A stretch of DNA of 64,000 nt from Malurus cyaneus samueli. Lineage: Eukaryota; Chordata; Aves; Passeriformes; Maluridae. A program made the position numbers and the translations under genes. Below, piece after piece: positions 1-11,200 of this stretch (its first letter is position 1; every line of letters begins with the position of its first letter). Under the pieces are notes generated by a model. It did no database searches, was not told the DNA's origin, and saw nothing but the letters and a program-made list of their open reading frames with translations. The stretch lies in contig CM019216.1 of assembly GCA_009741485.1 (NCBI GenBank), positions 50,917,792-50,981,791 on the forward strand, given 5' to 3'.

Positions 1-576
1 TTTCTAAACCCTAAGGTAATGAAACCCTCATTCAGCAGAATGTTGCAATTTAAGCAAGAGAAAGAAGCTCAACTTCCCACCAAGAGGTCAAGACCAGACA
101 GAAAGCAGCATGGCCAGCAGAAATGGAAACTTGTAAAGGAGGAGAGCAGCAGCTGAAGCAGAATACTTCTCTGAATACTCTCCCAGAGCTACTCCTGCAT
201 AACCCAGGGTGCCACAAAACTGCTTCTGTTCTCTAACTGGTTGGCTCTGTAGCTTAGGGACTCAATTTTTCTGCTGTTCAAAACAGCATGACACCAAAGG
301 ATGCAGTTTTCCTTTTAGTCTGTCTTAAAGAAGCATTCTCTCATTTCAATCTCTGCAGGACTGGACATATGCAAGTTTATGAGAATTTGCTGAATGCTAA
401 GTTGGGTAGAACCATGCTTGTTGCATTTCATTAACACTCTGGAAGCACCCATGATAGCAGACAGAAAAGGAGGCCATAAAGCTAAGTAAATCAATACATG
501 TGCTTTAAAATATAGATGATATAATTTTAATTAAAAATGGGTCTTGGACAGCTTTACGAGAAGTAAAAAAACTTAC
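1..576. other. Non-coding stretch, nothing recognised
   Basis: AT-rich sequence with no recognisable coding exon, RNA gene or repeat. If the minus-strand transcript suggested by the splice signals at 577-818 is real, this would be its next intron, because a donor-like GGTAAGT reads leftward from position 576. Confidence 0.5.
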
Positions 577-818
577 CAATCCAGCTTCTTGCTAGTTATT
601 CCTGGAACCAAAGCACCTTAACCTATGTCTACTGTAGCTGGCTATTACTTGTTCTCTGGCAGTGATTTGTTTCAGAAGGTGAAAATCACAATCATTAAGC
701 TGACAAACCCTCAAAACAACTCTCTTTATGTCAATCAGCCATCCTTCTAGTCCTACACATGTTTGCACAACACTATTAACATCAAAACGGATTAAGTTCA
801 ACTCAGTGGAATCTTTAC
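577..818 (-). other. Candidate internal exon of a minus-strand transcript
   Basis: On the minus strand an acceptor-like tract (TTTTTCCACAG, AG at 820-819) precedes this segment and a donor-like GGTAAGT (GT at 576-575) follows it, giving a 242-nt exon. One frame stays open for 73 codons from the acceptor, then stops with TAG at 594-592, 15 bases before the donor. I do not recognise the peptide; it contains the run VGLEGWLIDIKRVVLRV. It lies about 0.5 kb downstream, in the minus direction, of a CpG island with its own donor at 1329. It could be a 5' non-coding exon of EPB41L2 or of a lncRNA, or a chance arrangement. It does not match the known start of EPB41L2 protein. Confidence 0.25.
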
Positions 819-1329
819 CTGTGGAAAAATGCTGCACTAAAAAAATGTTATCACAGTGTTAATAGCTCTTTTGAGTATATTCAGACTTCAGAGTACTGTA
901 ATCAAAGCCTTACAAAAGAACAATAATAGGAAAAGAACTTTGGACCTAAATTTATAAATAACAAATCTTTTTTTAAAGATCACAGTGCATAATGCTCAGA
1001 GGCCAGGTCATCACATCTTGAAAGGGGTACTATCTTATTTTAAAACAGTAGAAACAGACCGTATGAGAAGATTCTACATTTATTTTTACCCTAATCCTAA
1101 AGAGAAGGGAAATTAGGAGGTAAAATTCTCCTCAATTTCACCCCCTATGTAATTCTGCATCAACAGCCTCAGTGCGGGGGCCTATTTAGCTCACTTTTCT
1201 GCAGTTGCTAACTTACAGCTGAAGAAAGGAACAACCCAAGATGCAAACAGATGAAGTTATCAGCAGGAGAGGAGTGGTGCTCCGGGAGGAAATAAATTAG
1301 GAAACCGCCTCTCCTCGCGCAGCACTCAC
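819..1329. other. Stretch between candidate exon and CpG island
   Basis: AT-rich, no coding signal. It would be an intron of about 0.5 kb if the minus-strand splice sites at 1329 (CGC|GTGAGT) and 820 are used together. Confidence 0.3.
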
Positions 1330-2640
1330 GCGACGGGTAGGGGAAAGGCATGGGGAGAGGTTTTCGGGGAAAAACACCCGGAGCAGTGTTCCTGGCCCCA
1401 GAGCAGAGGCGGGTGATTCAATTCCGCGGTAGATAAGGGCATGGCCGTGACAGCGGGAGTCGGCGCAGCGCCGGCCGGGGTGCCCCGAGCTGCGGGTCCC
1501 GGAGGCGGTGGGCGCGGCAGTGCCCGCACCGGCAGCCTACGAGAGAGATTTGGAACCGAGAGGCGAGCAGCAGCCCCGCACGGCTCGCCTTGCTGTGACC
1601 AGCGCTCAAGGCTGCGGGAAAAGGAGGGAGGGAGGAGCCAGCTTCCCCAGCGCTGCGCGCCCGGGGCGGAGGGCTGCTGCGGCTCGGAGCGCTCGCCCCC
1701 GCCACTCCGGGCGCGCGGCGGAGCGCGTCCTCGGGGCCGCTGCCGCCCCCTGCCGGCCCGCGCTGACAGCCCTTCCGCCCGCCCGCCGCCGCCGCTCGGG
1801 GCCGAAAGAGGAGGGAAGGAAAAAGGGAGGGGGCGGCTCTGCCCGTTCAGCCCGGCCTGCCCCGCCCGCAGTCTCCGCATCCGCGGCAAGCGGAGCGGCC
1901 GGGAAAAAGGCGACGGTATGGGGCAAAGCGGCCCCAGCGCACGGCTAGTCCCCCGCGCTATGGTTGCTCGGCCCCCCCTCCCCGCCATCCCCCCTCCCAC
2001 TGCGGCGCAAGCGCGCTCCCTCGGGACCGCTCCGCTCCGCTCCGCCGATACCTGCCGCCCGAACGGCCGCTGGCGCTCGCCTCCCGAATTCCCGGCGCGG
2101 CCGTCAGCCCAGCCCGGGAGAAAACCCCGCCGGCCCCGCCCTCGGCCATCCGCGCCCCGCCCGCCCCCGCCGCCCCGCCCGCGCTCCCCCCGCCGCCGCC
2201 CCGCCCCGCCCCCGCACTCGCCGCCGCCATTGGCTGGCGCAGCCGTCAATCTCCGCGGGTGCGCTTCGCCCCCGCCCGCTCTTCCTGGGCCGTTTCCAGC
2301 GGCGCTGCCGTCGGGGGTGCGGTTGTAGCCTGGGCCGGATGGCTTCGGAGTGTCGCCGCAGGCGTGGCATCGCACGGAGAGAAGCTATCCGGCAGCGCCG
2401 CTGGCGAGCCGTGCCCCGGGCGAGCCCGCCGGCGGCCGGCCGTGCGTGCGGTGCCGCTGTCCCGCGGAATGAGCTCCTGTGGCACCGCGGGCTGCGCGGC
2501 CGCGGAGAGGAGGCTGTGACCCTTCCCGGCTCTTGGCAGCCCTCGGCAGGTGCCGCCTCCCGCCGGGCACCCACGTGCGGTGGGAATGGAGACACCGCCG
2601 GGATCCCCGAGATGGCCGGGCCGGAGGGACCCTCCCGTGC
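1330..2640 (-). promoter_or_regulatory. CpG-island promoter, probably of EPB41L2
   Basis: About 1.3 kb of very GC- and CpG-rich DNA in otherwise AT-rich surroundings. It has clustered GC boxes (CCGCCC and CCCCGCCC repeats around 2150-2215) and an ATTGG box at 2229-2233, which reads CCAAT on the minus strand. A donor-like GTGAGT lies at 1329-1324 on the minus strand, so a first exon could end at 1330. Vertebrate gene order places EPB41L2 head-to-head upstream of AKAP7, which is why I favour that gene; no EPB41L2 coding sequence is visible. The long open frames across the island on both strands are low-complexity Arg/Pro/Gly/Ala readings of GC-rich DNA and are not called as genes. Confidence 0.6.
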
Positions 2641-5020
2641 GGGACGCGGAGGGTCGGGACTGCCGCGGTCTGCGGAAGGGATCAGCACTCGTGGGGACCT
2701 GGTCGAGAAGAGGCAGCCAGGGGCTTCAGTGTCCTGCTGAGGGACAACGGGAGTGAGGTGAAATGAGAGCGTCAGGCTGGGTGAAAGGAGAAAGTTATTC
2801 ATGCTGCGGACAGCTGGGCCGTGGGAGTGGGCTCCTCAGGGATTTCCACTCCCAAGCAGACACAGTCCTGAGCAACCTGGTCTGAGCACGCAGCTGGCCT
2901 TGCTTTTGAGCAGGAGGTTAAGTGAGAGGCCTCCTTACAACCTGAATTTTCTAATGGGGATTGACGTTCACTTAGCCAAGGTGTTTGGATGTGTTTGTGG
3001 ATGCTGACTGCTGAAAGGCCTGGATATGAAAAACCTCATAGCAGCTGCTGTGCTGCACAGGCTGCAGGCCCTGGGAATGCTGTGGAAACAGAAAATTTCT
3101 TACATTGTGTGCAGTCATACTGATTTTATGAAATCTAGCACATTGTATTTGTTGCCTCTGCAAGTTCATCCCATTCACACATTATAACCTAAAGTTAACT
3201 ACAGACTTCTCGGGTAACCCTCATGCATACTAGGCTATGCCTTTTTCTGCAGTGCACAGAATAGATTTTTCTACTTCGAAGCAGAGTTGTGTGGTAAAGT
3301 GAGGCATTTTATGTGTAATCCTTGTGTAATTTCTAGGAAAATTAGAAGGCAGGCAAGAGGATAATGGCTGAGGCTGCTTACTGTTCTTTACAGAATTCTG
3401 AAGAAATTGTGAGATACTAAGTCTTCTTAAAAATTTCTGTGTGATGCCATGTGACACATAGCTTTAATCTGATTTTTGTGACGAGGTTGTGGGATGTGTT
3501 TTCACAATGCCAATCTTAAGATGCTGGGGTTTCGTTTAGAGTAGCTTACTAGTGAAAACTAAGTCAACAGGCAATAGATCATAAATATTCTACGTATTTC
3601 ACAAGGCGCAACATCAAGAAATCAAGTCCTATTTTACACCAATTAATGTGTTTTCTTTATTCTTAGTGTTTCAGTAGTAAAAGCAACTATGCAGCTCATA
3701 GGAGTGCTCTTAAAGGAAATTAATGTAAGCACAGAGAAGCAATGAATAGAGAGCAGGCACTATTAGATATCTGTGCTTAATTCCACATTGTTCATTCTCC
3801 AGCCACTGAAAGAGGTTAGGGACCAGTAATTAAAGGAATTACAATGCATGTGCACAGGCAGTTTTAATTTGTTCCAGCTATATTGCTTAATGTTGTAATC
3901 TTCATGTTTTATGTATTACATTGCATAATTTAAATGAGGCTGATGAATTATTTTTAGTATCTCTTGCTCCACATTCAAAAACAGCATTAAAAAAAGCCTT
4001 TCAGTCTTTCAGAGAGGAGATGGAGTATCATTTTTCCTTTTCTGGAAAACCAGTCACTGCATTTTAAAATTTGATACAGCAGATGCTACAATTACCACAG
4101 CACTACTGGTTTAGGATGTTTTCTATAAACCTCTAGATGTTTTTTATACACAGAACAGACTCTAAAATTCTGTCTTTCCTGGTCCATTCCTCAGACCTCC
4201 TAGGTCTTTCCTGGTTCATTCCTCAGATATCACTAAGCATGAAGAACAGCAGCAGAACCATATGTGCCAGTTTCTCCAGAAAATAATACAGCATGCTGAG
4301 AAACAGTAAATACTGCTGTGAAAGGCTTAACTTACAGGTGCAACAGGAGACACTCGGTCTCTGCTGATTTCTGAGGCTTCCTAAGTTTGCATCGTCCCAA
4401 CTGCTATCTCATTGCCAGTACTTGCATGGCTGCCAGTAGTTAATACCATTGGCCTGAGCAAATGTATTTGACACAATCCTTAAACCAACTGCCCCTGCAA
4501 CAATCCTGTCTTCATTAAGGCTCCCAATGTTGCTAAAACCAAATGCCTGCAATGAACTTCCCCTAGATTAGAAAATTTGGGAAGACTTCAAAATAAACTG
4601 CTTCTTTTTTCCTTTTTCCTCAGCAAGGCTTGGACACCTCTGCTCAGAATCCCAGCCAGAGGTGCCTCCCAGGGCTGTATTTACACTCATTTGTCTTCTC
4701 ACACTGGTTTCAGGCCATTCGTTTCTGGAGAAATCTGCTGCCTTATGACAAACTTTGCTCCCTGATCTACAGTTTTGGAAAAGTAAATTGCCTGTCAGTT
4801 TCATTAAAAATCTATGTTCCTTTTCTTTAAACAACATAAAATGTAATACATTTTTTGGCGTGTGCTTTTCCTGAACTCTTATTGTTATCTCATGTCCTAA
4901 AGAGGTGAAGAATGTAGACAATTTCTTTAGCAGAGTAATGAAACATCTGGGTGGCCAAATGAAGTCAGTGTCATTCTGTATGAAGCATGTCAGGTGGTGA
5001 TTTTCAGAGTCCTCTGATGT
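2641..5020. other. Intergenic DNA with a short direct repeat
   Basis: GC content falls off after the island and the sequence becomes AT-rich. No coding exon is recognised. A 32-bp-period direct duplication lies at 4172-4235: the two copies both begin GTCTTTCCTGG and share CATTCCTCAGA. Confidence 0.5.
4172..4235. repeat. Two-copy 32-bp direct repeat
   Basis: Units at 4172-4203 and 4204-4235 share GTCTTTCCTGG and CATTCCTCAGA with a single difference across the first 24 bases, then diverge. Confidence 0.8.
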
Positions 5021-5225
5021 TCACAGAATCATGGAATGGGTAAGGTTGGAAGGGACCACAGTGGGTCATGTGGTCCAACCTCCCAGGTCAAGCAGGGTCA
5101 TCCTAGAGCACATGGCACAGGACATTTCTTGAATATCCATTGAGATAGATCTCACAACCACTCTCACAGTAATGAAGTTTTTGCTTATATTCAGGTGAAA
5201 CAAACAACATTTTTGGGACATGTAG
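5021..5225 (-). mobile_element. CR1 LINE 3' end fragment
   Basis: It opens with TCACAGAATCATGGAATGG and continues GGTTGGAAGGGACCAC, the reverse complement of the well-known avian CR1 3' terminus. The CAGGTCAAGCAGGGTCATCC and CTCTCACAGTAATGAAG stretches that follow match the CR1 3' end of the subfamily carrying those words. The element is oriented on the minus strand and is severely 5'-truncated, keeping only about 200 bp. The left boundary is sharp; the right boundary is approximate. It has no intact coding content. Confidence 0.9.
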
Positions 5226-8200
5226 TCTGCTGCACTAACACTAGACAAAATGTCGTTTCAAATATTTTTCTCCATCCTCTTTCCACTTCTCTGAGTTTAT
5301 ATCTAAATTTTGTGTAGGTGCCACAGTGATAAGAACTGATGCCAATCTGTTGTTGCACTCATGCAAAATTTCTTCAAAATGCTGATCCAACCTACGCACT
5401 GTTTAACAGATAGAAAGGCTGCAGCAAGGGAGCTGCTGTCTATGGATTATAAATCTGTAGTCAAAAGGGCTGTTTGCACAACTCTTGGCCAGTGTGCTTC
5501 TTGGCTTTACCTAAATGACATTTTAATAATGTTCATCCTGTAGCCTCCACATTAATCTGATGGCACAGTGATGAGCACTGTCTGTAACAGAACACAATAA
5601 GGAAAAATTACAAACTCTTCAATGCTAGCAGAAAACAAGGCATAAGGAAAAATACTCATGCTTTTTTCTATGTAAGGATGTCTCTTTTTTAGAGACTTTT
5701 AAGAAAAAAATGAATGAAAAAGAGATCCCAGAAATGGCTGGAGTAAACACAATAAAACTGCTTAATCTATTCCTAGTAAAATTACTGCCTTAGTTATATT
5801 TAGTTAGTTATATTTAGTGACTAACTTTAGTTACTCAGCAACATCATTGTGGCTTTTAATGAGTAAATTCCTGAGTGGCCTGGAATGTGGTCCTGAAAAA
5901 TCTCTCTCCTTCTTCCATGAGGTTTTCTTATAGATGGGAACAAGCTTCTAGGAGGCTAATTTCTAGAAAGGAAATATATTTTCATTTTTGCCCAGAAGTT
6001 AGTTTGCTGGCAAGTCTACTGGCATTCAGCAAGGTTCCAAGACATTGGAACTGGCTGAATATATCTTCCACACTTAGTATAAAATGTGCTACAGCATAAA
6101 AATGTGCACTAGGAAAAGAAACTTGTACCTGCAGTTTTATGGCAATGAAACTGCATAATTGATGAAGACACTTATCATAGACAATATTCAACCTGTTGGC
6201 ACAGGAGACTTCATGTGCTCAGTAATACCATTTGTATGCAGGGTCTGGATCTCAAAGTTACACAGTTTATGAACATGAATGATATGAAAGGTACCCTTTG
6301 GCATCACAGGAGTGGATGCTGCCACTACATTTGATTGCTGGTCAGGGAATGCCCCTTCCAATTGGGTACTTTTGTGATTGTGTGATTCTGCTTTATGCTT
6401 CTGGCAGTAGAATAGTGCAGTGGATTCTCTCTCTAGCCTCAGATTTTGACACATCAGATATAGCCCAAAACAAGAGACAAGTTATATCGCTGCAGTGTGA
6501 AGGCATGAGTTTTCTCATACCAGATATGGTGCTGGCAGGGAGGACAAATGGCAGCAATCCCACTCTGCCAGCTCTTTATGGTGATAATAAATTGATAAAT
6601 GTAATTATGGGGGGTTGGAATTATTAAGATTCTGATATTGCGGACACTGCTGGTTAAAGTACTCATTTCTATGACTACATCTTCTGAATTGCTAAGATTC
6701 TTTTTGGTTACTGCTGTACTCACTTAAGGATTGGCCTCAAGTTAGGACATGTCTCTGTAGATGTGCATTGTTGGACCATAAAAGAAAAGAAGGCTGTTTA
6801 TGGAAGAAAAGGCACACCTTAAGGGCCCCTGCATCTTTCATAGCAATAGAAGTTGTAGGGTTTGGATTACAAAAAGAAAAACACAAAATAACAAAAAATC
6901 CAGAAGATGAATGATATGTAAGATAAACAAAATTAATTTATACTTTTTATTCAGCTAGAGAGGAGAGGCAGGGGGGGGGCACAGGGGAGGCTGGGAAAAG
7001 AAAGAATCACATGTGAAATACACCATGTCGGTCATGAAATTAATACCCATAGGTTAGACTTTCCTTTTGTCTTTAGATTGGCCATTTGTTTGATTCTGTA
7101 GTATTGTTGAGTGTCAAAATCAAAACGGCAACGTAAATTCCCCTGAACAGCAAAAAACAACTAGTAGTTCAAAGTGACTGCTGATGTGAAAAGCCTGTGT
7201 TGCCTTGATGTTGCTTCTTGGCATCGCTACCGACTGGGTAGTGAAGCGGATAACGAATATTGGCATGGGTAAGTGGCAAGTGTTGCTGAAGACCTAGATT
7301 TTGTTTGTAGAGCAAACATCCACAACAGATGGAAAGATCCAACCTGGCAGGCCAGCTAGGGCTCAGAATCAGTTATGCCTAAAGAAATGTAGTTGAAACA
7401 TGATTGTGTGGTAATAAAGAAGAGGATGAAAGCCATTGAGAAGGAAAATAAGTTACTTATTTCACGGCTGCACCATACTAACCAATGGACACTCCAGAGG
7501 CATCTTAAGTAAAGCAAAGGGTGTGTATCTTTTGTAATTTTAGTATAACCATGATTTTTCCATATCTGAGATTTCAGTTGCAAAGCTGATAATTTTCAAT
7601 TAGTATGAAATCTCTGTTAACATGTCTAAAATATTTCTGATATACTAAGCAGTGATGAAAACTTCTGGACTCCAGTTGCAGAGAGTTTGTGTGTTCATCA
7701 AGCTGCGTCTTGAGAGGGATCTCACTTAGCTGAAAAAAGCTGTAATTATCACATTTGAAAGGCATTTTCATGGGGCTGAAAAACAGAATTGGGAAAACAT
7801 ACACTGGGAGGGATTTTTTTTTTTGTTTATATTGGAGTCCCATGACAGCTGTGCTAAATAGGTTATGGTTCCACCCTGGTCCATTATTCTCAATGGTAAT
7901 CCCCATATCAGTGTCTACCATACATATTCCTAGAATCATCTGGCTAAAGAACCTGAGATCAAGCTGTGGGAAACCTTACTCAAAGAACTGAGGCAGATTG
8001 TAACCAAGTATGAATTACTTAACACCTTGTAGGAGCAGACTCACCAGGATTGTTTAAATAAGTTCTCTTATCACAGTGTCCTGTGGAAGGAAGCCAGACC
8101 ATTCACTAAGAACATTTTGGAAGGTGCATATCCCAGTGTGACAGACCACATAACGAGAGAAAAGGACCCTGGTTAATTAGATGAGTTCCATGGGAGCCTT

Positions 8201-11200
8201 GGCACCACTACATCAATAATGGCAAATTAGAATATGGATCAGAATAGTTGTAGAGGAATAAAGTCAAAATTTTGCAAGAGTTTTGAACAGAATATTTCCT
8301 TACTTTCTAAAAATTTTAAGCTTCTACCACTCAGTGACTTTATTTTCCTTTTAAGTTTTGAAATTTTCCCAATGGCAAAAAAGATAGGAATTCACAACTA
8401 TCCTAATTGATTTTGTGTAAAATCAAATCAGCAACCCCCTGCTGAAAAACAATCACCAAAAATCCCCAAGTAGCAATGGCCCTTACATATTTCTTCTCAC
8501 AATTCTAGCAAAGGGGGAAACCCACAAGTTTGATACCACATTCAACCATTTACCTGTTTCCTGAAAGCTATAACTTTTTCAAAATAAAAAACATATCCAG
8601 CATCCACTCTGTTTCTCTTCTTTGGCATATGTGCTGAGGATCTTCTAAAGCAAGCTTTACCAGACCAGGGTACTGGTGGTATGGATCACCTCTGGTTTCA
8701 TTTGTGGAACAAACAGGGTCAACCACAGAAACTGCTTCAATGGAAAAGTAATGTTAAGAAAATATTTCATCTTCCTAACTGTGAAGCTTCCAGAACTAAC
8801 TTCCAGAACCCAGCTGTGGTTCTGGCCTTTATTTTCTCTGTGAGGACAGTGCATACAAGAGGCAGTTAAGATACTTATATCTGTTCCATTCCAAGTGCTG
8901 TTCCAAGACTTTTCTTTTCCTGACTACTCCTCCAAGTATGTGGAAGCAAGAAAGCAGCATTATACAGCCTATCAATTATCTACAGACCATTAGAAAATTG
9001 CCTGCTGACCTTGTCTTGGAGACTGCTACTATGGAAAATACACAAGTGATCTGAAAAAGTAATAGTAAACCTACTTCACTTGATTGTGACATAAAATTTT
9101 TCCTATAGTTCATGCTTATCAATAGCACACTCCACTGCTATGAAGATCCAGATATTTACAGAAATACCTTTTTCTCATATGTATTTTAATAGGGAATGCA
9201 TTTGGAGCAGCTGAAGAAGAGATGATTATTAAGATTGGTGTTAATATGTAAAAATAGTTTCAAGTTTCCTGATTTGCATGGAGGGAGGCATTTTTCATTA
9301 TAATAATGTGTCATTAGAAGGGTAGCACATAATGTGTGTTTTGTGACACTTCATCCGAACTAAGAGATAATTTTTTCTTCTGAATAACTGTGAGGATTTT
9401 TTTCTGTCCACAGTTTCAGTGTTCCTCTCTTAGTTTATCCACATATTTTTTTACAATTATGTGTGTTTTTGTAAGCACACATTTCCAGTATCTCTGAACT
9501 TGCTTCCCAGGGTATGACCCAATCATTAAGGCTGAACTAGTCAAGTGATTTAACACACAAGGATTTCAGGTAGGGTGTAACCGGAGGAGGGAATGCAGCC
9601 CACCCAAGTCTGAGACTGTGAATGCCAAGATCAAGTATCTAGCAGGCTTTTTCCCTTTAACCCCCCCCCACCCCCCACCAAAACATATAATCAAAAGGTG
9701 AAGAGTTCAGTTATGGAACAAACAGGACCTCTTTAAAAATATGTAGCTGGCTGTAGCCAAAGACAAACTATGATGTCATTGGGTGGGAACTTCCCCTCAC
9801 TGTATGTGAGCAACACTGGAGTGATGCGATGCAAGATGTGAATAAAATCACAGAGTAGATTTAATGTATCTTGGGGTATAGTTGTTACAACTAATCTGAA
9901 ACATCAGTGATTTTCTGTTTCATACCTTTGAATGTTGTTCATTTTCCACAAATTGTTGCCCACACAATTTTCCATTCCTAGCCATGCTACACTCATAGGC
10001 AGACTGAAAGCTAATCTGATTTGCAAAGTTGTCAATCACAGCATCGATTAGATAGTAGATAATGGTGTTAATGCAATCATTAAATGGCAAGCAGCTTTTG
10101 CAATGTTTTCTTTGAATAGCTTGTGGGGCCCCATCTATATTACAACCACAATTGATTCAGGGAACCTGGCTATGGACAAGTTACCCTATACTGGGTTTTA
10201 ACATTTATATTGATTGGTCCTGCAGACAGTTTGGTACCTAGTTCATATTTATGTCTGTTTGCAGAACTGGAAACTAGTTTTGCCCTCAAGAGATTTCCCA
10301 TGCAGCCAGTTAGGCTTAGCTACCTTTACTGCAAACTGCTTGAGAAAAGGCCTTATCTGCTGCTGTCAGAAAATATGTTGAAAAAACTTATTTTAAAGAA
10401 AAATTGGTACCTATGTTGATGTTTCTAATTCTCAGTATTCCACATAAGACTCTAATGGTGACAAAAGAAACCAAGGTCAAGTCCTGGCTTCACTCTATCA
10501 CTATAAACCAACCTCTCTTGACAGCAAAGGATACTCTATTTTATCCTGTATGTTTTAGACTGAAATATGGCCAGCAGTGTGAATCAACTGCTTTGCTTTT
10601 GTAGCTTAGATCAAAATAAGTTGAAGCAAATTAGCTTGATTTTTTTCCTACTACTATATGGGCATTTGACTGTAATATTAGAATGACACACAATCTTTTC
10701 TCAGGATTGACTATTAGAAAGTTTCTTAGTCTTAGCCTATGCTGAATTACATTATTATATATGTAGTTCAGATATAGTTCAGATAGTTGAGATATAGTTC
10801 AGATAATTCAGATCCAGATAAAACGTAATTTCTTTTTCATCTGGCTTTTCTAGAGGAGAATAGAATTAATGTTTCCTTTTTAATCAATTTGACTTTTCAA
10901 TTTCACTGACGTAATTTCACCGATGTAATTTTCTTTTTTATAAATCACACTCAAGAAAAAAACATTGTATAACAAAAGCTTCACAACTGGCACTGATTTT
11001 CAAAGAAATCTGTTAGCAGTTTTCAAGTACTGTACTCACAAAGGTCAATAAACTTAAAATGCACAAGCTCATTGTTTGGGCCTACAGACTGCTGAGGGGA
11101 AAACATGCTTCACAAAGAGCCAATCTCTTTAAAATCATCAATCTCAAGTCTTTGCCTCAGGTAACTTTTTAGCATTAGAAAAGCGTACCATGTATAGCCA

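Noticed and set aside
1326..2802. Long open frames (up to 349 codons) on both strands across the left CpG island
   Set aside because: All are Arg/Pro/Gly/Ala-rich readings of CpG-island DNA, overlap each other in every frame, and resemble no family; long stop-free frames are expected at this GC content.
5066..5248. 60-codon minus-strand frame
   Set aside because: Falls inside the CR1 3' fragment, which is non-coding.
6298..6627. 109-codon frame in intergenic DNA
   Set aside because: No homology, no splice or promoter context, and within the length expected by chance in this much sequence.
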